DNA of 11,839 nucleotides. It comes from Anaerolineales bacterium. Its GTDB lineage: Bacteria > Chloroflexota > Anaerolineae > Anaerolineales > E44-bin32. The position numbers and the translations under genes were made by a program. The notes beneath the pieces were generated by a model. The model did not search any database. It was not told where the DNA came from and was given only the letters and a program-made list of their open reading frames with translations. Location: NCBI GenBank assembly GCA_030608865.1, contig JAUWDI010000012.1, forward strand, positions 1 to 11,839. The letters run 5' to 3'. This document shows positions 1 to 6,718 of the stretch, in pieces (the first letter of the stretch is position 1; each line of letters begins with the position of its first letter).

Positions 1-35
1 CCGAGGCGTACTTTATAGCGAGGGCAGTAAGATGC

Positions 36-67
36 AGCGCGACCCATCACGGGTCGCGCTGATTTTT
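36..67 (+). terminator. Rho-independent terminator of an upstream gene
   Basis: A perfect 10-bp stem (36-45 with 51-60, AGCGCGACCC pairing with GGGTCGCGCT) encloses a 5-nt loop and is followed by a T-run at 63-67. The T-run lies only on the plus-strand 3' side, so it should end a plus-strand gene lying left of the window. Only 35 bases precede it, too few to identify that gene. The minus-strand gene that ends at 95 does not appear to use it. Confidence 0.85.
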
Positions 68-94
68 GGAGCGTTAACTTCCGGAGCGGAGGTT

Positions 95-679
95 CTAACC
101 AAACGCGCCCGCTAATCCCGCTATCCCCAGACCAAGCGCCCCCAGGATGAGCGTGGTGAAGAAGGCAACTGCCATTATGGCGACCCACCCCAGGAGGACG
201 GTTACGATCGTCTGCGTCCAATCCAGGTCGAGCGCCTCTTTGGCGGCGATGAACCAGGAGAAGAGCCCGGCGATCGCGGCGGCCAAACTTATAGGAGCGG
301 TGACGCAAGCGAGAGTCGGCGAAAACGCACCGACGATACTGAGCACACCGACCACTCGCCATACATACGCAAGACCTAACGTGCGGACGAGCTCATCAAA
401 AGTGACTTCGGCTTTAAAGACGGCCTTACCCACCCAGGAGATAATTGCCGTGCCGACGGCGAAGCCGATGATGCCAACAACGGTACCGACCAGCACACCG
501 ACAATCCCGGCGGTTGGTTGGTCGAATCCCCCTGCGCCGAATGTTGATCCGAGCGAACCCAGGAATGCAGTAGCAGCGACGATAATCCAGGCGGTTGTCG
601 TAAATGATGTGTCGTGCTCGACCTCACTATATACTTCTTTGTTGAACATAAAGGCTTTCATGATGCGATCGACGAGCAT
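95..679 (-). CDS. Yip1-family integral membrane protein
   Basis: A 194-residue protein that is almost entirely membrane. Hydrophobic segments lie at about residues 28-48, 58-82, 100-118, 125-147 and 158-188, which suggests five helices. A cytoplasmic N-terminus (residues 1-25) carries basic and acidic residues, and the middle section (FDELVRTLGLAYVWRVVG, about 94-111) looks like the conserved Yip1-domain core. Bacterial Yip1 homologues are common but have no agreed function; eukaryotic ones act in membrane traffic. The frame is open further upstream, but the ATG at 677-679 is chosen because AAAGGAG (689-695) lies 9 bases before it and the membrane protein starts there. It is transcribed in the same direction as the regulator ending at 904, with a 224-base gap, so co-transcription is possible but not shown. 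The family assignment is moderately sure; the membrane nature is certain. Confidence 0.8.
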   Translation of the reverse strand: MLVDRIMKAFMFNKEVYSEVEHDTSFTTTAWIIVAATAFLGSLGSTFGAGGFDQPTAGIVGVLVGTVVGIIGFAVGTAIISWVGKAVFKAEVTFDELVRTLGLAYVWRVVGVLSIVGAFSPTLACVTAPISLAAAIAGLFSWFIAAKEALDLDWTQTIVTVLLGWVAIMAVAFFTTLILGALGLGIAGLAGAFG

Positions 680-817
680 GATAAAAAACTCCTTTCGCGA
701 GTTGGGGTAGTGTTTCATCCGTGGCGATGGGCCCCTGCTAGTAAAACCCTCTTTGGCACGTTTCGATACGATTTGTAGCAAGAAAGCGTGAGGCAGCGAT
801 GATTGGCTGTCGTATAG

Positions 818-834
818 CGCCGACTTTCTCGGCG
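818..834. other. Stem-loop in the gap between regulator and Yip1-like gene
   Basis: CGCCGA (818-823) and TCGGCG (829-834) form a perfect 6-bp stem with a 5-nt loop. It lies just downstream of the regulator gene read on the minus strand. No T-run follows on either side, so it is not a classic terminator; it might slow polymerase or be chance. Confidence 0.3.
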
Positions 835-903
835 GAGGTTGCGTGTGCAGGTGGGAGTCAGATGCGACGGCGACTGGCGCGCCCGTGAGCTCTGCAAGCC
901 GCT

Positions 904-1413
904 TTATGTTGTGTCGTCCTGCCACCAGCGTATGCCCAGGTCAAGCAGAAGCAGGCGCAGGTCGGACTTGCTGCGCAAGTCGAATTTTATGAGTACGTTA
1001 TGTATGTGTGACTTGACGGTCTCGGAGGAGATCACCAGTGCGTCAGCGATCTGGTGGTTGGTTTGCCCGCGGGCCGCAAGACATGTCACCTCCTGCTCGC
1101 GCGGGGTGAGCGAGGCCAGGGCGTGCTCTGCGTGCACCCGCAGCGTCTCCTGCTCCAACCCGCGCTCCAGGATGTCATTAACTAGCATCTCCGGCGGGCG
1201 GGAGCGGGCGCGCGCGGCGCGGTGCAGGCGGGTAGAGAGCTCAGCGCTAACCTCGACTGTCCAACGACGAGAAGAAAGTACGGCGTTTTTTGGAGGCTGT
1301 TTGACGGGTTGGCGGAGGGATCCGAAAACACCACCTTGGCGGGGTGGTGCTGAAGCTTGTTCCTCGCAGTTGCGTTCCCGACGGGAAGATCGGGACCTAC
1401 GCTCGAACCACAC
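904..1413 (-). CDS. RHH-LuxR hybrid transcriptional regulator
   Basis: A 169-residue DNA-binding protein with no receiver domain. Residues 101-160 are a clear LuxR/GerE-type helix-turn-helix (LTPREQEV at 102-109, then ARGQTNHQIADAL, then SSETVKSHIHNVLIKF with the recognition helix). Residues 52-88 (a short TVEVSAEL strand, then two helices ending ERGLEQE) look like a ribbon-helix-helix fold, which would normally dimerise and bind DNA. Residues 1-50 are basic, Pro/Gln-rich and probably disordered. The start is GTG at 1411-1413, with AGGGAG (1420-1425) 6 bases upstream; no ATG lies before residue 76. Transcription should start near 1460 from the promoter at 1467-1495. With no phosphoacceptor or ligand domain visible, its signal is unknown; autoregulation through the promoter palindrome is an inference. 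The LuxR domain is sure, the RHH call is moderate. Confidence 0.85.
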   Translation of the reverse strand: MWFERRSRSSRRERNCEEQASAPPRQGGVFGSLRQPVKQPPKNAVLSSRRWTVEVSAELSTRLHRAARARSRPPEMLVNDILERGLEQETLRVHAEHALASLTPREQEVTCLAARGQTNHQIADALVISSETVKSHIHNVLIKFDLRSKSDLRLLLLDLGIRWWQDDTT

Positions 1414-1466
1414 GATCGACTCCCTGGCGCTGCAGAATGGACGGCGGGGACACCGCTGGCAATTCG

Positions 1467-1495
1467 ATTATATAGAACAAATGTTCTATTGTCAA
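1467..1495 (-). promoter_or_regulatory. Exact-consensus sigma70 promoter of the RHH-LuxR gene
   Basis: Read on the minus strand, TTGACA (1490-1495) and TATAAT (1467-1472) are both perfect hexamers separated by exactly 17 bases. The predicted start near 1460 gives a leader of about 47 bases before the GTG at 1413. Such an ideal core promoter would be very strong unless repressed, which fits the palindrome filling its spacer. Confidence 0.85.
1472..1489. promoter_or_regulatory. Palindromic operator in the promoter spacer (SOS-box-like)
   Basis: Perfect 8-bp arms ATAGAACA (1472-1479) and TGTTCTAT (1482-1489) flank a 2-base centre. The core GAAC-AAAT-GTTC fits the Gram-positive/actinobacterial LexA box pattern GAAC-N4-GTTC. 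The site fills the spacer between the -35 and -10 of the divergent regulator, a classic repressor position. It could be bound by LexA, by the RHH-LuxR protein itself, or by another dimeric repressor; the sequence alone does not decide. Confidence 0.7.
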
Positions 1496-1566
1496 ATATA
1501 AGGTCGTGTAGACCCCTCCAGTATTCCCTGTTAGACTCGGCGCGAGATTGTCGCGTGGGGCGAAGA

Positions 1567-1591
1567 ATCGCTCAGACAGAGCGATGATTTT
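1567..1591 (+). other. Leader stem-loop before the membrane-protein operon
   Basis: ATCGCTC (1567-1573) and GAGCGAT (1579-1585) make a perfect 7-bp stem with a 5-nt loop, followed after two bases by TTTT (1588-1591). It sits about 30 bases before the 1621 start. It could be a weak attenuator or terminator; the T-run is short, so this is tentative. A possible plus-strand -10 (TATAAG, 1497-1502) lies upstream, but no good -35 was found. Confidence 0.3.
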
Positions 1592-1620
1592 CGCCGGTTG
1601 TACGATCTTGAGGTGCAGCG

Positions 1621-2643
1621 ATGGGTCATAATTTTCCTACAAATAGCAGCCAGCGGATGGCTGGTCAAGGTCAGTCATGGCCGTATACCCGCGTGGTGGC
1701 GGCGTTGGTTCTCTTCCCGGCGGTGCCGATGCTGTTGCTCTCCGTCGCGACTCTGGCATTGTTTTACTTGGCTCCCGGCCGCTTCGGGAGCTTGATCGCG
1801 CGTCTCCCCGGGGAATCGTTCATCCGGACGGCGCTTGTCTTCGCGCCGGCGACGCTGTTTGCGATTGTAGTCCTGGCTGTTCTCTACGCAGTGGAGAAAC
1901 CGCGCGCCGGGATCGAAACTCAACCCGTAAAGGTCCAGCCTCGAAAGCGCAGCCTGCCAGTCGCAAGGACGGCGGGGATACTGATGTTGATCGCCGCCCT
2001 CCCCGCGTTTATGTTTTCACTCTCTGTGTGGGCACTTTCCTTCGTCTCACCTTCCCGTTTTGATCGCCTGATTGAGCCGTTTCCGGGCGAGACATACTTG
2101 CGCACAGCTACACCGTTCCTGCCCTGGGTGTTTTTTGCACTCGCCCTCATCGCAGTGCTGCTTTTATCTTCTTTAGAACGCGGGAAAGATGAAATAGAGA
2201 GCGACAAGGGCGAGGGTGCTGAGGCGCGGCTCGCGCATGGGGCACAAGAACCCAGGCGCTTGATCGACTATGCAGTCAGCATTGTGCTGTTCACGGCAAT
2301 TCCCGCGTTGCTGGGATCTCTGGCAGCATTGGCGTTTTTTTACGTTCAACCGGAACGGTTCGCGCGTGTGATCAGCCGCCTTCCGCTGGAAAGCCTGGTG
2401 CGGGCAGGGCTGCTTTTCGTCCCTCCGACTTCTTTCATCGTGGTTGTTCTGGCTGCGATCTTCCTCCTGCGTCCCCGCTTTACAGTAACTACACCCTCAC
2501 AGGGCGTGGTTGACGACGGCGTTGTTGAGAAATCCCCATTGCGTTCGACATTGGCTATATGGGTGTTAAGTGCGGGGTTGAGCCTTTCGGCAGCGCTGGG
2601 CCTGGGTTTACTGGCTGTGGTAGCGTACCTGCTCTTTCGTTAG
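1621..2643 (+). CDS. Membrane protein with three tandem two-helix modules
   Basis: A 340-residue membrane protein that I do not recognise. It is built from three copies of a module of about 65-70 residues, at roughly 23-90, 118-184 and 218-284. Each has a hydrophobic helix, then a short loop with RF (54-55, 146-147, 246-247), then I/V, P and E (E65, E157, E257) with a following R (R69, R161, R261), then a second helix. From P36/P128/P228 the copies align without gaps: P to R is 18 residues and R to E is 11 in all three. Charged linkers separate the copies (about 92-115 and 186-215). One more hydrophobic helix (310-338) ends the protein and could be the first half of a fourth, truncated copy. 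The start ATG has TGAGGTG (1609-1615) 5 bases upstream. It forms an operon with the next gene (11-base gap). Function unknown. Confidence 0.85.
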   Translation: MGHNFPTNSSQRMAGQGQSWPYTRVVAALVLFPAVPMLLLSVATLALFYLAPGRFGSLIARLPGESFIRTALVFAPATLFAIVVLAVLYAVEKPRAGIETQPVKVQPRKRSLPVARTAGILMLIAALPAFMFSLSVWALSFVSPSRFDRLIEPFPGETYLRTATPFLPWVFFALALIAVLLLSSLERGKDEIESDKGEGAEARLAHGAQEPRRLIDYAVSIVLFTAIPALLGSLAALAFFYVQPERFARVISRLPLESLVRAGLLFVPPTSFIVVVLAAIFLLRPRFTVTTPSQGVVDDGVVEKSPLRSTLAIWVLSAGLSLSAALGLGLLAVVAYLLFR

Positions 2644-2654
2644 CGGAGATCTTG

Positions 2655-3233
2655 ATGATCGAATTTATTTCATCGTATCCGTTCGTGCTTGCACTCCTCG
2701 CCGCGGCCTTGGCTGAGTTCAGTGCCATCCTCGTTCGACGGACGGCGCCCATGGTCGGGAAATGGCTCTGGGGGGTGGCCGGGATACTCTCGGCATTGTC
2801 CGCAGCCGGCCTCGTTTGGTCATTTATCTGGGTGGTAGCTACGCAGCCTCCCCAACTTCAGCCTCCAGCAGTAGTTTTCCAGGCGATCGGCATGTTGATT
2901 GTGGTGCCCGGAGGGATTCTTCTGATTTGGTCGGTGATAGCGTTAGCGCGACAAACCTTCTATGCCTGGCCCGGGGCACGGTTAGTTACGAAAAGCCCGT
3001 ACGACTACCTGCGCCGTCCGATGGGGGTAGGAATTGGATTGATCGCCCTTGGACTCGCACTTCTCACGAACAACCCGGCGGGTTGGATATGGTTACTGGC
3101 CTGGGCAATCCTCTCGCCGCTGCTCTTCGAACTCGAAGAGTGGGAATTAAAGAAGCGCTTGCCCGGGGCAGAGGATTATTTTGGCCGGACCCCTCGCTAC
3201 TTGCCCCGATTCTGGATTAGGCTACGCAAGTAG
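2655..3233 (+). CDS. ICMT/PEMT-like membrane methyltransferase homologue
   Basis: A 192-residue protein with about five membrane helices (near 8-27, 38-61, 75-97, 124-138, 142-159). Its C-terminal half resembles the isoprenylcysteine carboxyl methyltransferase / phospholipid methyltransferase family: LVTKSPYDYLRRPM (110-123), EEWELKKRLPG (161-171), Y175 and GRTPRYLPR (177-185). In that family this region binds S-adenosylmethionine at the membrane face and methylates lipids or small hydrophobic substrates. The usual R-H-P of the first motif reads R-R-P here (120-122), so activity is uncertain. The true start is the ATG at 2655, with GGAG (2645-2648) 6 bases upstream; the open frame before it runs inside the previous gene. 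It lies 11 bases after the triplicated membrane protein gene and is probably co-transcribed with it. The substrate cannot be read from the sequence. Confidence 0.75.
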   Translation: MIEFISSYPFVLALLAAALAEFSAILVRRTAPMVGKWLWGVAGILSALSAAGLVWSFIWVVATQPPQLQPPAVVFQAIGMLIVVPGGILLIWSVIALARQTFYAWPGARLVTKSPYDYLRRPMGVGIGLIALGLALLTNNPAGWIWLLAWAILSPLLFELEEWELKKRLPGAEDYFGRTPRYLPRFWIRLRK

Positions 3234-3450
3234 GCGCCCAGGACATTCCAAAGTATTTCAACAACATATCCCGATTGCAGACCCTATATCTTCTTGAGGT
3301 TGGCCACTGAGCCGTTTCTGTCTTTCAACCAACGTGCGCCATGCTTAAAGCGGCCAACTGAAAGTGTAGTACGACAAAGTTCCCCTGGCCGCGTATTCAT
3401 CAGATCTTCATATAAACGTCACCGCATATTCGAATGCTCAGGATATAAAT

Positions 3451-3480
3451 TTGACATCAAAAGAGTCATGAAAATAACAT
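3451..3480 (+). promoter_or_regulatory. Candidate promoter of the DUF2202 lipoprotein gene
   Basis: TTGACA (3451-3456) matches the -35 consensus exactly and TAACAT (3475-3480) matches four of six -10 positions, with an 18-base spacer. It lies in an AT-rich stretch and would give a leader of about 20 bases before the ATG at 3507. The -35 is strong; the -10 choice is less certain. Confidence 0.5.
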
Positions 3481-3483
3481 GAC
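3465..3483. promoter_or_regulatory. Palindrome over the -10 of the DUF2202 promoter
   Basis: GTCATG (3465-3470) and CATGAC (3478-3483) are perfect 6-bp inverted arms around a 7-base AT-only centre. The site covers the predicted -10, so a dimeric repressor bound here would block transcription. No known regulator consensus is recognised. Confidence 0.4.
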
Positions 3484-3506
3484 CAAGAATATGAGGAAGG
3501 CAAATT

Positions 3507-4217
3507 ATGAAAAAATTTAAAAGTTTAAATACGGGTTTTTTGTTGGTCGGATTGCTTGTCGTCGCGTTGGCTGCGTGCAGCACTTCGACTCCTGAAGTTC
3601 CTGCAACAGTAGAGGCTCCCGCAACCGTAGACGTTCCTGTTGTGGTGGAAGACATTACTATTGTTGATGAAGATAACAATACGTATGTCGATTCGGACGC
3701 GTTGGACCACGCATTCAGCGGGATCGCAACTACAGATCTGAGCGAGGCTGAGGCGGAAGGTCTTAGCTTCATGCGCGAGGAAGAAAAATTGGCCAGGGAT
3801 GTCTATCTGATGCTCTATGAACAATGGGGCATCCGCATTTTCCAGAACATTGCCAAAGCCGAAGAAACGCACATGAGCGCCATAGCAGGACTTCTAGAGC
3901 GCTATGGTCTTCCGGATCCAGCGGAGGATACGGCCGTGGGTGTGTTTACCAACCCTGAGCTGCAGGCACTGTATGACCAGTTGATGGAAGAGGGAAGCCA
4001 GTCGTTGGCTGACGCACTTCGTGTTGGCGCCCTGGTGGAAGAGGTAGACATTGTCGATCTGGAGGACTATATCGAGCAGACTGACAATGAAGATGTGCTT
4101 CTGGTTTACCAGAATCTACTAAAAGGCTCTTACAATCATTTGAGCGCCTTTACCTCCAATCTGGAAAAGCAAACAGGAGAGATCTACCAGCTTCAGCTTC
4201 TAGAATCGGACGCGTAG
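3507..4217 (+). CDS. DUF2202 ferritin-like lipoprotein
   Basis: A 236-residue exported protein. A basic N-terminus and hydrophobic helix end in the lipobox LAAC (Cys24), so it should be lipid-anchored on the outer face of the membrane. A Pro/Val/Ala linker and an acidic stretch (about 25-62) follow. Residues 75-220 match DUF2202, a ferritin-like four-helix domain: EEEKLARDVYL (91-101), NIAKAEETHMSAI (114-126), YGLPDP, GALVEEVDIVDL (174-185) and NLLKGSYNHLSAF (203-215). The E91-93, E119/E120/H122, E178/E179 and H211 groups resemble diiron ligands, but no enzymatic activity is established for the family. The ATG at 3507 has AGGAAGG (3494-3500) 6 bases upstream. It stands alone with its own promoter; the downstream gene is convergent. 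Confidence 0.88.
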   Translation: MKKFKSLNTGFLLVGLLVVALAACSTSTPEVPATVEAPATVDVPVVVEDITIVDEDNNTYVDSDALDHAFSGIATTDLSEAEAEGLSFMREEEKLARDVYLMLYEQWGIRIFQNIAKAEETHMSAIAGLLERYGLPDPAEDTAVGVFTNPELQALYDQLMEEGSQSLADALRVGALVEEVDIVDLEDYIEQTDNEDVLLVYQNLLKGSYNHLSAFTSNLEKQTGEIYQLQLLESDA

Positions 4218-4289
4218 ATTGGGTCGTAGCTGCAGGCATTGAGCTTGCGGATTATCATAATGCAGACCGTGACGTTCGCATGCAGGTGT

Positions 4290-4339
4290 CCGGAAGAATG
4301 GTTCCGGTGAGCATGAGGGACATCATGGTCTGTTTTTTT
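4290..4339. terminator. Possible transcription end between convergent genes
   Basis: The 124-base gap between the convergent genes holds a perfect 6-bp stem (CCGGAA 4290-4295 with TTCCGG 4302-4307, 6-nt loop) and, 25 bases further on, a run of seven T (4333-4339). Stem and T-run are not adjacent, so this is not a standard terminator. It remains the best candidate for ending the plus-strand gene. Confidence 0.25.
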
Positions 4340-4341
4340 CC

Positions 4342-5550
4342 TCAGGGGACGGGTTCCAAGCGGAAAATAGCCCCATTGTGATCAACAAGATACACCCGGC
4401 CCGCGTGGTCCTCCCCGAACGAGCTGATTGTCCCTGCGACTTTGAAGAGCGGCGCGCTTAACCAAGCACTGCTCTCATCCTGCATTAAACCCCAGACCCG
4501 CCCGCTGCAATAATCTCCGTACAGGTATACACCCTGCCAGGTTAGAAGGCTTGGGTCGCGAACCACCACGCCACCGGTAACCGAGCAGCCCAGGCTGTGG
4601 TCATATTCCGCGATTGGATCGATAAGACCCTCCGCGTCTCCGCCGCTGTAATCGTGTGCACCCTCACGCAGATTCCAGCCGTAGTTTGTAGCGGCGGTCG
4701 AGTCCGCAGGCAGAAAATTGATCTCCTCCCATTGGCTCTGACCGACATCGCCGATGAAGAAATCCCCGCTCGCCCGGTCGAATGCAATCCGCCATGGGTT
4801 CCGCAGGCCGTAGAGCCAGATCTCAGGCTTCCCGCCGCTGTCTGCGAAGGGGTTATCCTGCGGAATAACATAGGGCTCACCTGAATCTACGTCAATCCGC
4901 AGTATTTTTCCCAGCAGTGTATCCAAGCTCTGGCCGTTGCCGTGCGGGTCCCCACCAGACCCCCCATCGCCTGTTCCGATATAAAGATAGCCATCCGGCC
5001 CGAAAGCCAGCGCCCCGCCATTGTGATTGGCATAAGGTTGATCGATTCGCAGCAGCACCCTCTCACTTTCGCGATTTCCCAGGATATGGTTCGTGTCTGC
5101 GTGATATTCGGCGATAATGGTTTCACCATTGACGCCGCTGTAATTTACGAAGAAGCGTCCGTTTTCGTTGAAAGCCGGGTGGAAGGCCAGTCCCAGCAAG
5201 CCCTGCTCGTTCGCGCGGTCGTTCACCCGATCGCGGATGTCCAGGAATACTTGCGGTTTGTCCTGATCCCAAGCGACCGCCCAGATAAAACCTCGTTGTT
5301 CGACAACGAAGACACGGTTATCACCGGCGTTTGTCAGGGCGAGCGGCCGAGTGAACCCCGAGAGCACTTCCACCCAGGTGGCCGAAGCGGAGTCGGGCAG
5401 AGAGATGGTGCGGTCCGTCGTGATTTCTGTGGGCTGCGCCGCCGGTGTGAAGGTGGGCGTAAGCGCCGTTGATGGGGGCGCGGCTGTGGGTGGCAGGCGC
5501 GCGCAGCCAGTGAGCAGGACGAATCCGAACAGCAGCACGAATCGATGCAT
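4342..5550 (-). CDS. PQQ-dependent sugar dehydrogenase-like lipoprotein
   Basis: A 402-residue lipoprotein of the soluble glucose/aldose dehydrogenase (GDH/HHIP-like, YliI-type) beta-propeller family. The lipobox LTGC places the lipid anchor at Cys16; a Pro/Thr/Ala linker (17-45) leads to the propeller. Recognisable blocks are RVFVVEQRG (79-87), GLLGLAFHPAF (117-127), YANHNGGALAFGPDGYLYIG (173-192), GTGDGGSGGDPHGNGQ (192-207), LLGKILRIDVD (212-222), YGLRNPWRIAFD (247-258) and GDVGQSQWEEINF (267-279). His176 and Arg250 probably correspond to the catalytic His and Arg of soluble glucose dehydrogenase. Cys322 and Cys348 may form a disulfide. The family oxidises aldose sugars with PQQ in the periplasm or on the cell surface; the exact sugar is unknown and no PQQ synthesis genes are in view. 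The ATG at 5548-5550 has GGAGG (5559-5563) 8 bases upstream. Confidence 0.9.
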   Translation of the reverse strand: MHRFVLLFGFVLLTGCARLPPTAAPPSTALTPTFTPAAQPTEITTDRTISLPDSASATWVEVLSGFTRPLALTNAGDNRVFVVEQRGFIWAVAWDQDKPQVFLDIRDRVNDRANEQGLLGLAFHPAFNENGRFFVNYSGVNGETIIAEYHADTNHILGNRESERVLLRIDQPYANHNGGALAFGPDGYLYIGTGDGGSGGDPHGNGQSLDTLLGKILRIDVDSGEPYVIPQDNPFADSGGKPEIWLYGLRNPWRIAFDRASGDFFIGDVGQSQWEEINFLPADSTAATNYGWNLREGAHDYSGGDAEGLIDPIAEYDHSLGCSVTGGVVVRDPSLLTWQGVYLYGDYCSGRVWGLMQDESSAWLSAPLFKVAGTISSFGEDHAGRVYLVDHNGAIFRLEPVP

Positions 5551-5692
5551 TGGGAGTGCCTCCGGCGATACGTAGCGTACGATTGTACCCTAGCGAAATT
5601 GGTGTATATCTGGATTGGAGAATAAGTGTGACCGAAGAGCGTTGCAGACGGGTCGCGGCGAAGTCGATCAGGATGGAATAAGAGGTGAGGTT

Positions 5693-6718
5693 ATGCAAGA
5701 CCTATTTGTAGGCAAACCCTACGGTGAGGAAGCGATGTTCGCCGTCCGGGTGGTGGGTATGGCGGCGAAGCTCTGCCGCGAGATTCAGAGTGAGATGGTC
5801 ACCCAGGCGTTGGAAAAATCGGATCGATCACCGGTGACGGTGGCAGATTTCGCCAGCCAAGCTGTGGTCGCCAGCTTATTAATGGATACCTATCCGCAGG
5901 ATCCTTTGATTGCGGAGGAGTCCAGCCAAACCCTGCAAGTGGCTGAAGGGGCAAAGACGCTTAAGGCCGTGACGGCGTATGTTGCCCGCATTCACGAGGG
6001 AGCAGAATCGGAAGATGTCTGTCGATGGATCGATCATGGGGACGGAAAAACGGCGGATCGGTTCTGGACCCTTGATCCGATCGACGGCACGAAGGGTTTT
6101 TTGCGCGGCGATCAATATGTGACTGCGCTGGCGTTGCTCGAGGCAGGTCAGGTTGCCGTCGGCGCGTTGGGCTGCCCGAACCTGAATCACCAGTTTGAGT
6201 CCGAGATCGGTGGCGAGGGGGTGGTCGTTGTCGCGATTCGGGGTCAGGGTTGCTGGGCACTCAAGATGGAGGGGAAGTCTTTGGGAAAGCTCTCGGTCTC
6301 TACGATAGTTGACCCGGGGCAGGCGCGGGTGCTGCGCTCCTTTGAATCCAGCCATACCGACTCAGGGAAACTGGAACTGATCATCAAGCGTTTGGGCACA
6401 GCGCATCCGCCGGTGCTCATGGATAGTCAGGTGAAATATGCGCTCATGGCTGCGGGCAAGGGTGAATTGCTCTTCCGACTACTCTCTCCCGCGCAGCCGG
6501 GCTACGTGGAGAAGATATGGGACCAAGCCGCAGGCTCAATCGTCGTCGAGGAGGCGGGAGGAAAAGTGACAGACCTGCGCGGAAACACGCTCGATTTTAC
6601 TCGCGGACGCGGATTGACTGAAAACATTGGCGTATTCGCTTCGAATAGTCACCTGCATGACAACGCCCTGGAGATTGTGTGTTCCATCGGCGCAGACCGA
6701 CGACTGGAGGGTGTGTGA
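5693..6718 (+). CDS. 3'(2'),5'-bisphosphate nucleotidase (HAL2/CysQ type)
   Basis: A 341-residue enzyme of the inositol monophosphatase superfamily, closest in pattern to HAL2/PAP phosphatases that remove the 3' phosphate from adenosine 3',5'-bisphosphate left over from sulfate assimilation or sulfotransfer. Metal-binding motifs are all present: SPVTVADFASQ (46-56), LIAEES (72-77), WTLDPIDGTKGF (125-136) and EKIWDQAAGSIVVEEAGG (273-290). The insert between the second and third motifs (about 80-122) is typical of the HAL2 branch rather than small inositol phosphatases. Activity on inositol phosphate cannot be excluded. The start is taken as the ATG at 5693, behind AGAGGTGAGG (5681-5690); the frame is open upstream to a TTG at 5615 without a ribosome site. 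Its stop overlaps the start of the next gene, so the two are translated together. Confidence 0.88.
   Translation: MQDLFVGKPYGEEAMFAVRVVGMAAKLCREIQSEMVTQALEKSDRSPVTVADFASQAVVASLLMDTYPQDPLIAEESSQTLQVAEGAKTLKAVTAYVARIHEGAESEDVCRWIDHGDGKTADRFWTLDPIDGTKGFLRGDQYVTALALLEAGQVAVGALGCPNLNHQFESEIGGEGVVVVAIRGQGCWALKMEGKSLGKLSVSTIVDPGQARVLRSFESSHTDSGKLELIIKRLGTAHPPVLMDSQVKYALMAAGKGELLFRLLSPAQPGYVEKIWDQAAGSIVVEEAGGKVTDLRGNTLDFTRGRGLTENIGVFASNSHLHDNALEIVCSIGADRRLEGV

Noticed and set aside
147..710. Long plus-strand open frame opposite the Yip1-like gene.
   Set aside because: It is the antisense shadow of a GC-rich membrane gene, with low-complexity Thr/Pro/Ala content and no ribosome site.
680..903. Possible riboswitch in the 224-base leader of the Yip1-like gene, from CAAA, GAAA and CAAAG blocks reminiscent of c-di-GMP-I elements.
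   Set aside because: The blocks are not supported by the paired stems or the conserved 3' half of that class, and I could not draw a consistent fold. An RNA family search would decide.
3299..3358. Inverted pair GTTGGCC / GGCCAAC separated by 46 bases.
   Set aside because: Short arms far apart, no target duplication and no transposase; expected by chance in this much sequence.
3294..3482. Plus-strand 62-codon open frame between the methyltransferase homologue and the DUF2202 gene.
   Set aside because: It has no ribosome site and no recognisable domain, and it overlaps the promoter and palindrome at 3451-3483.
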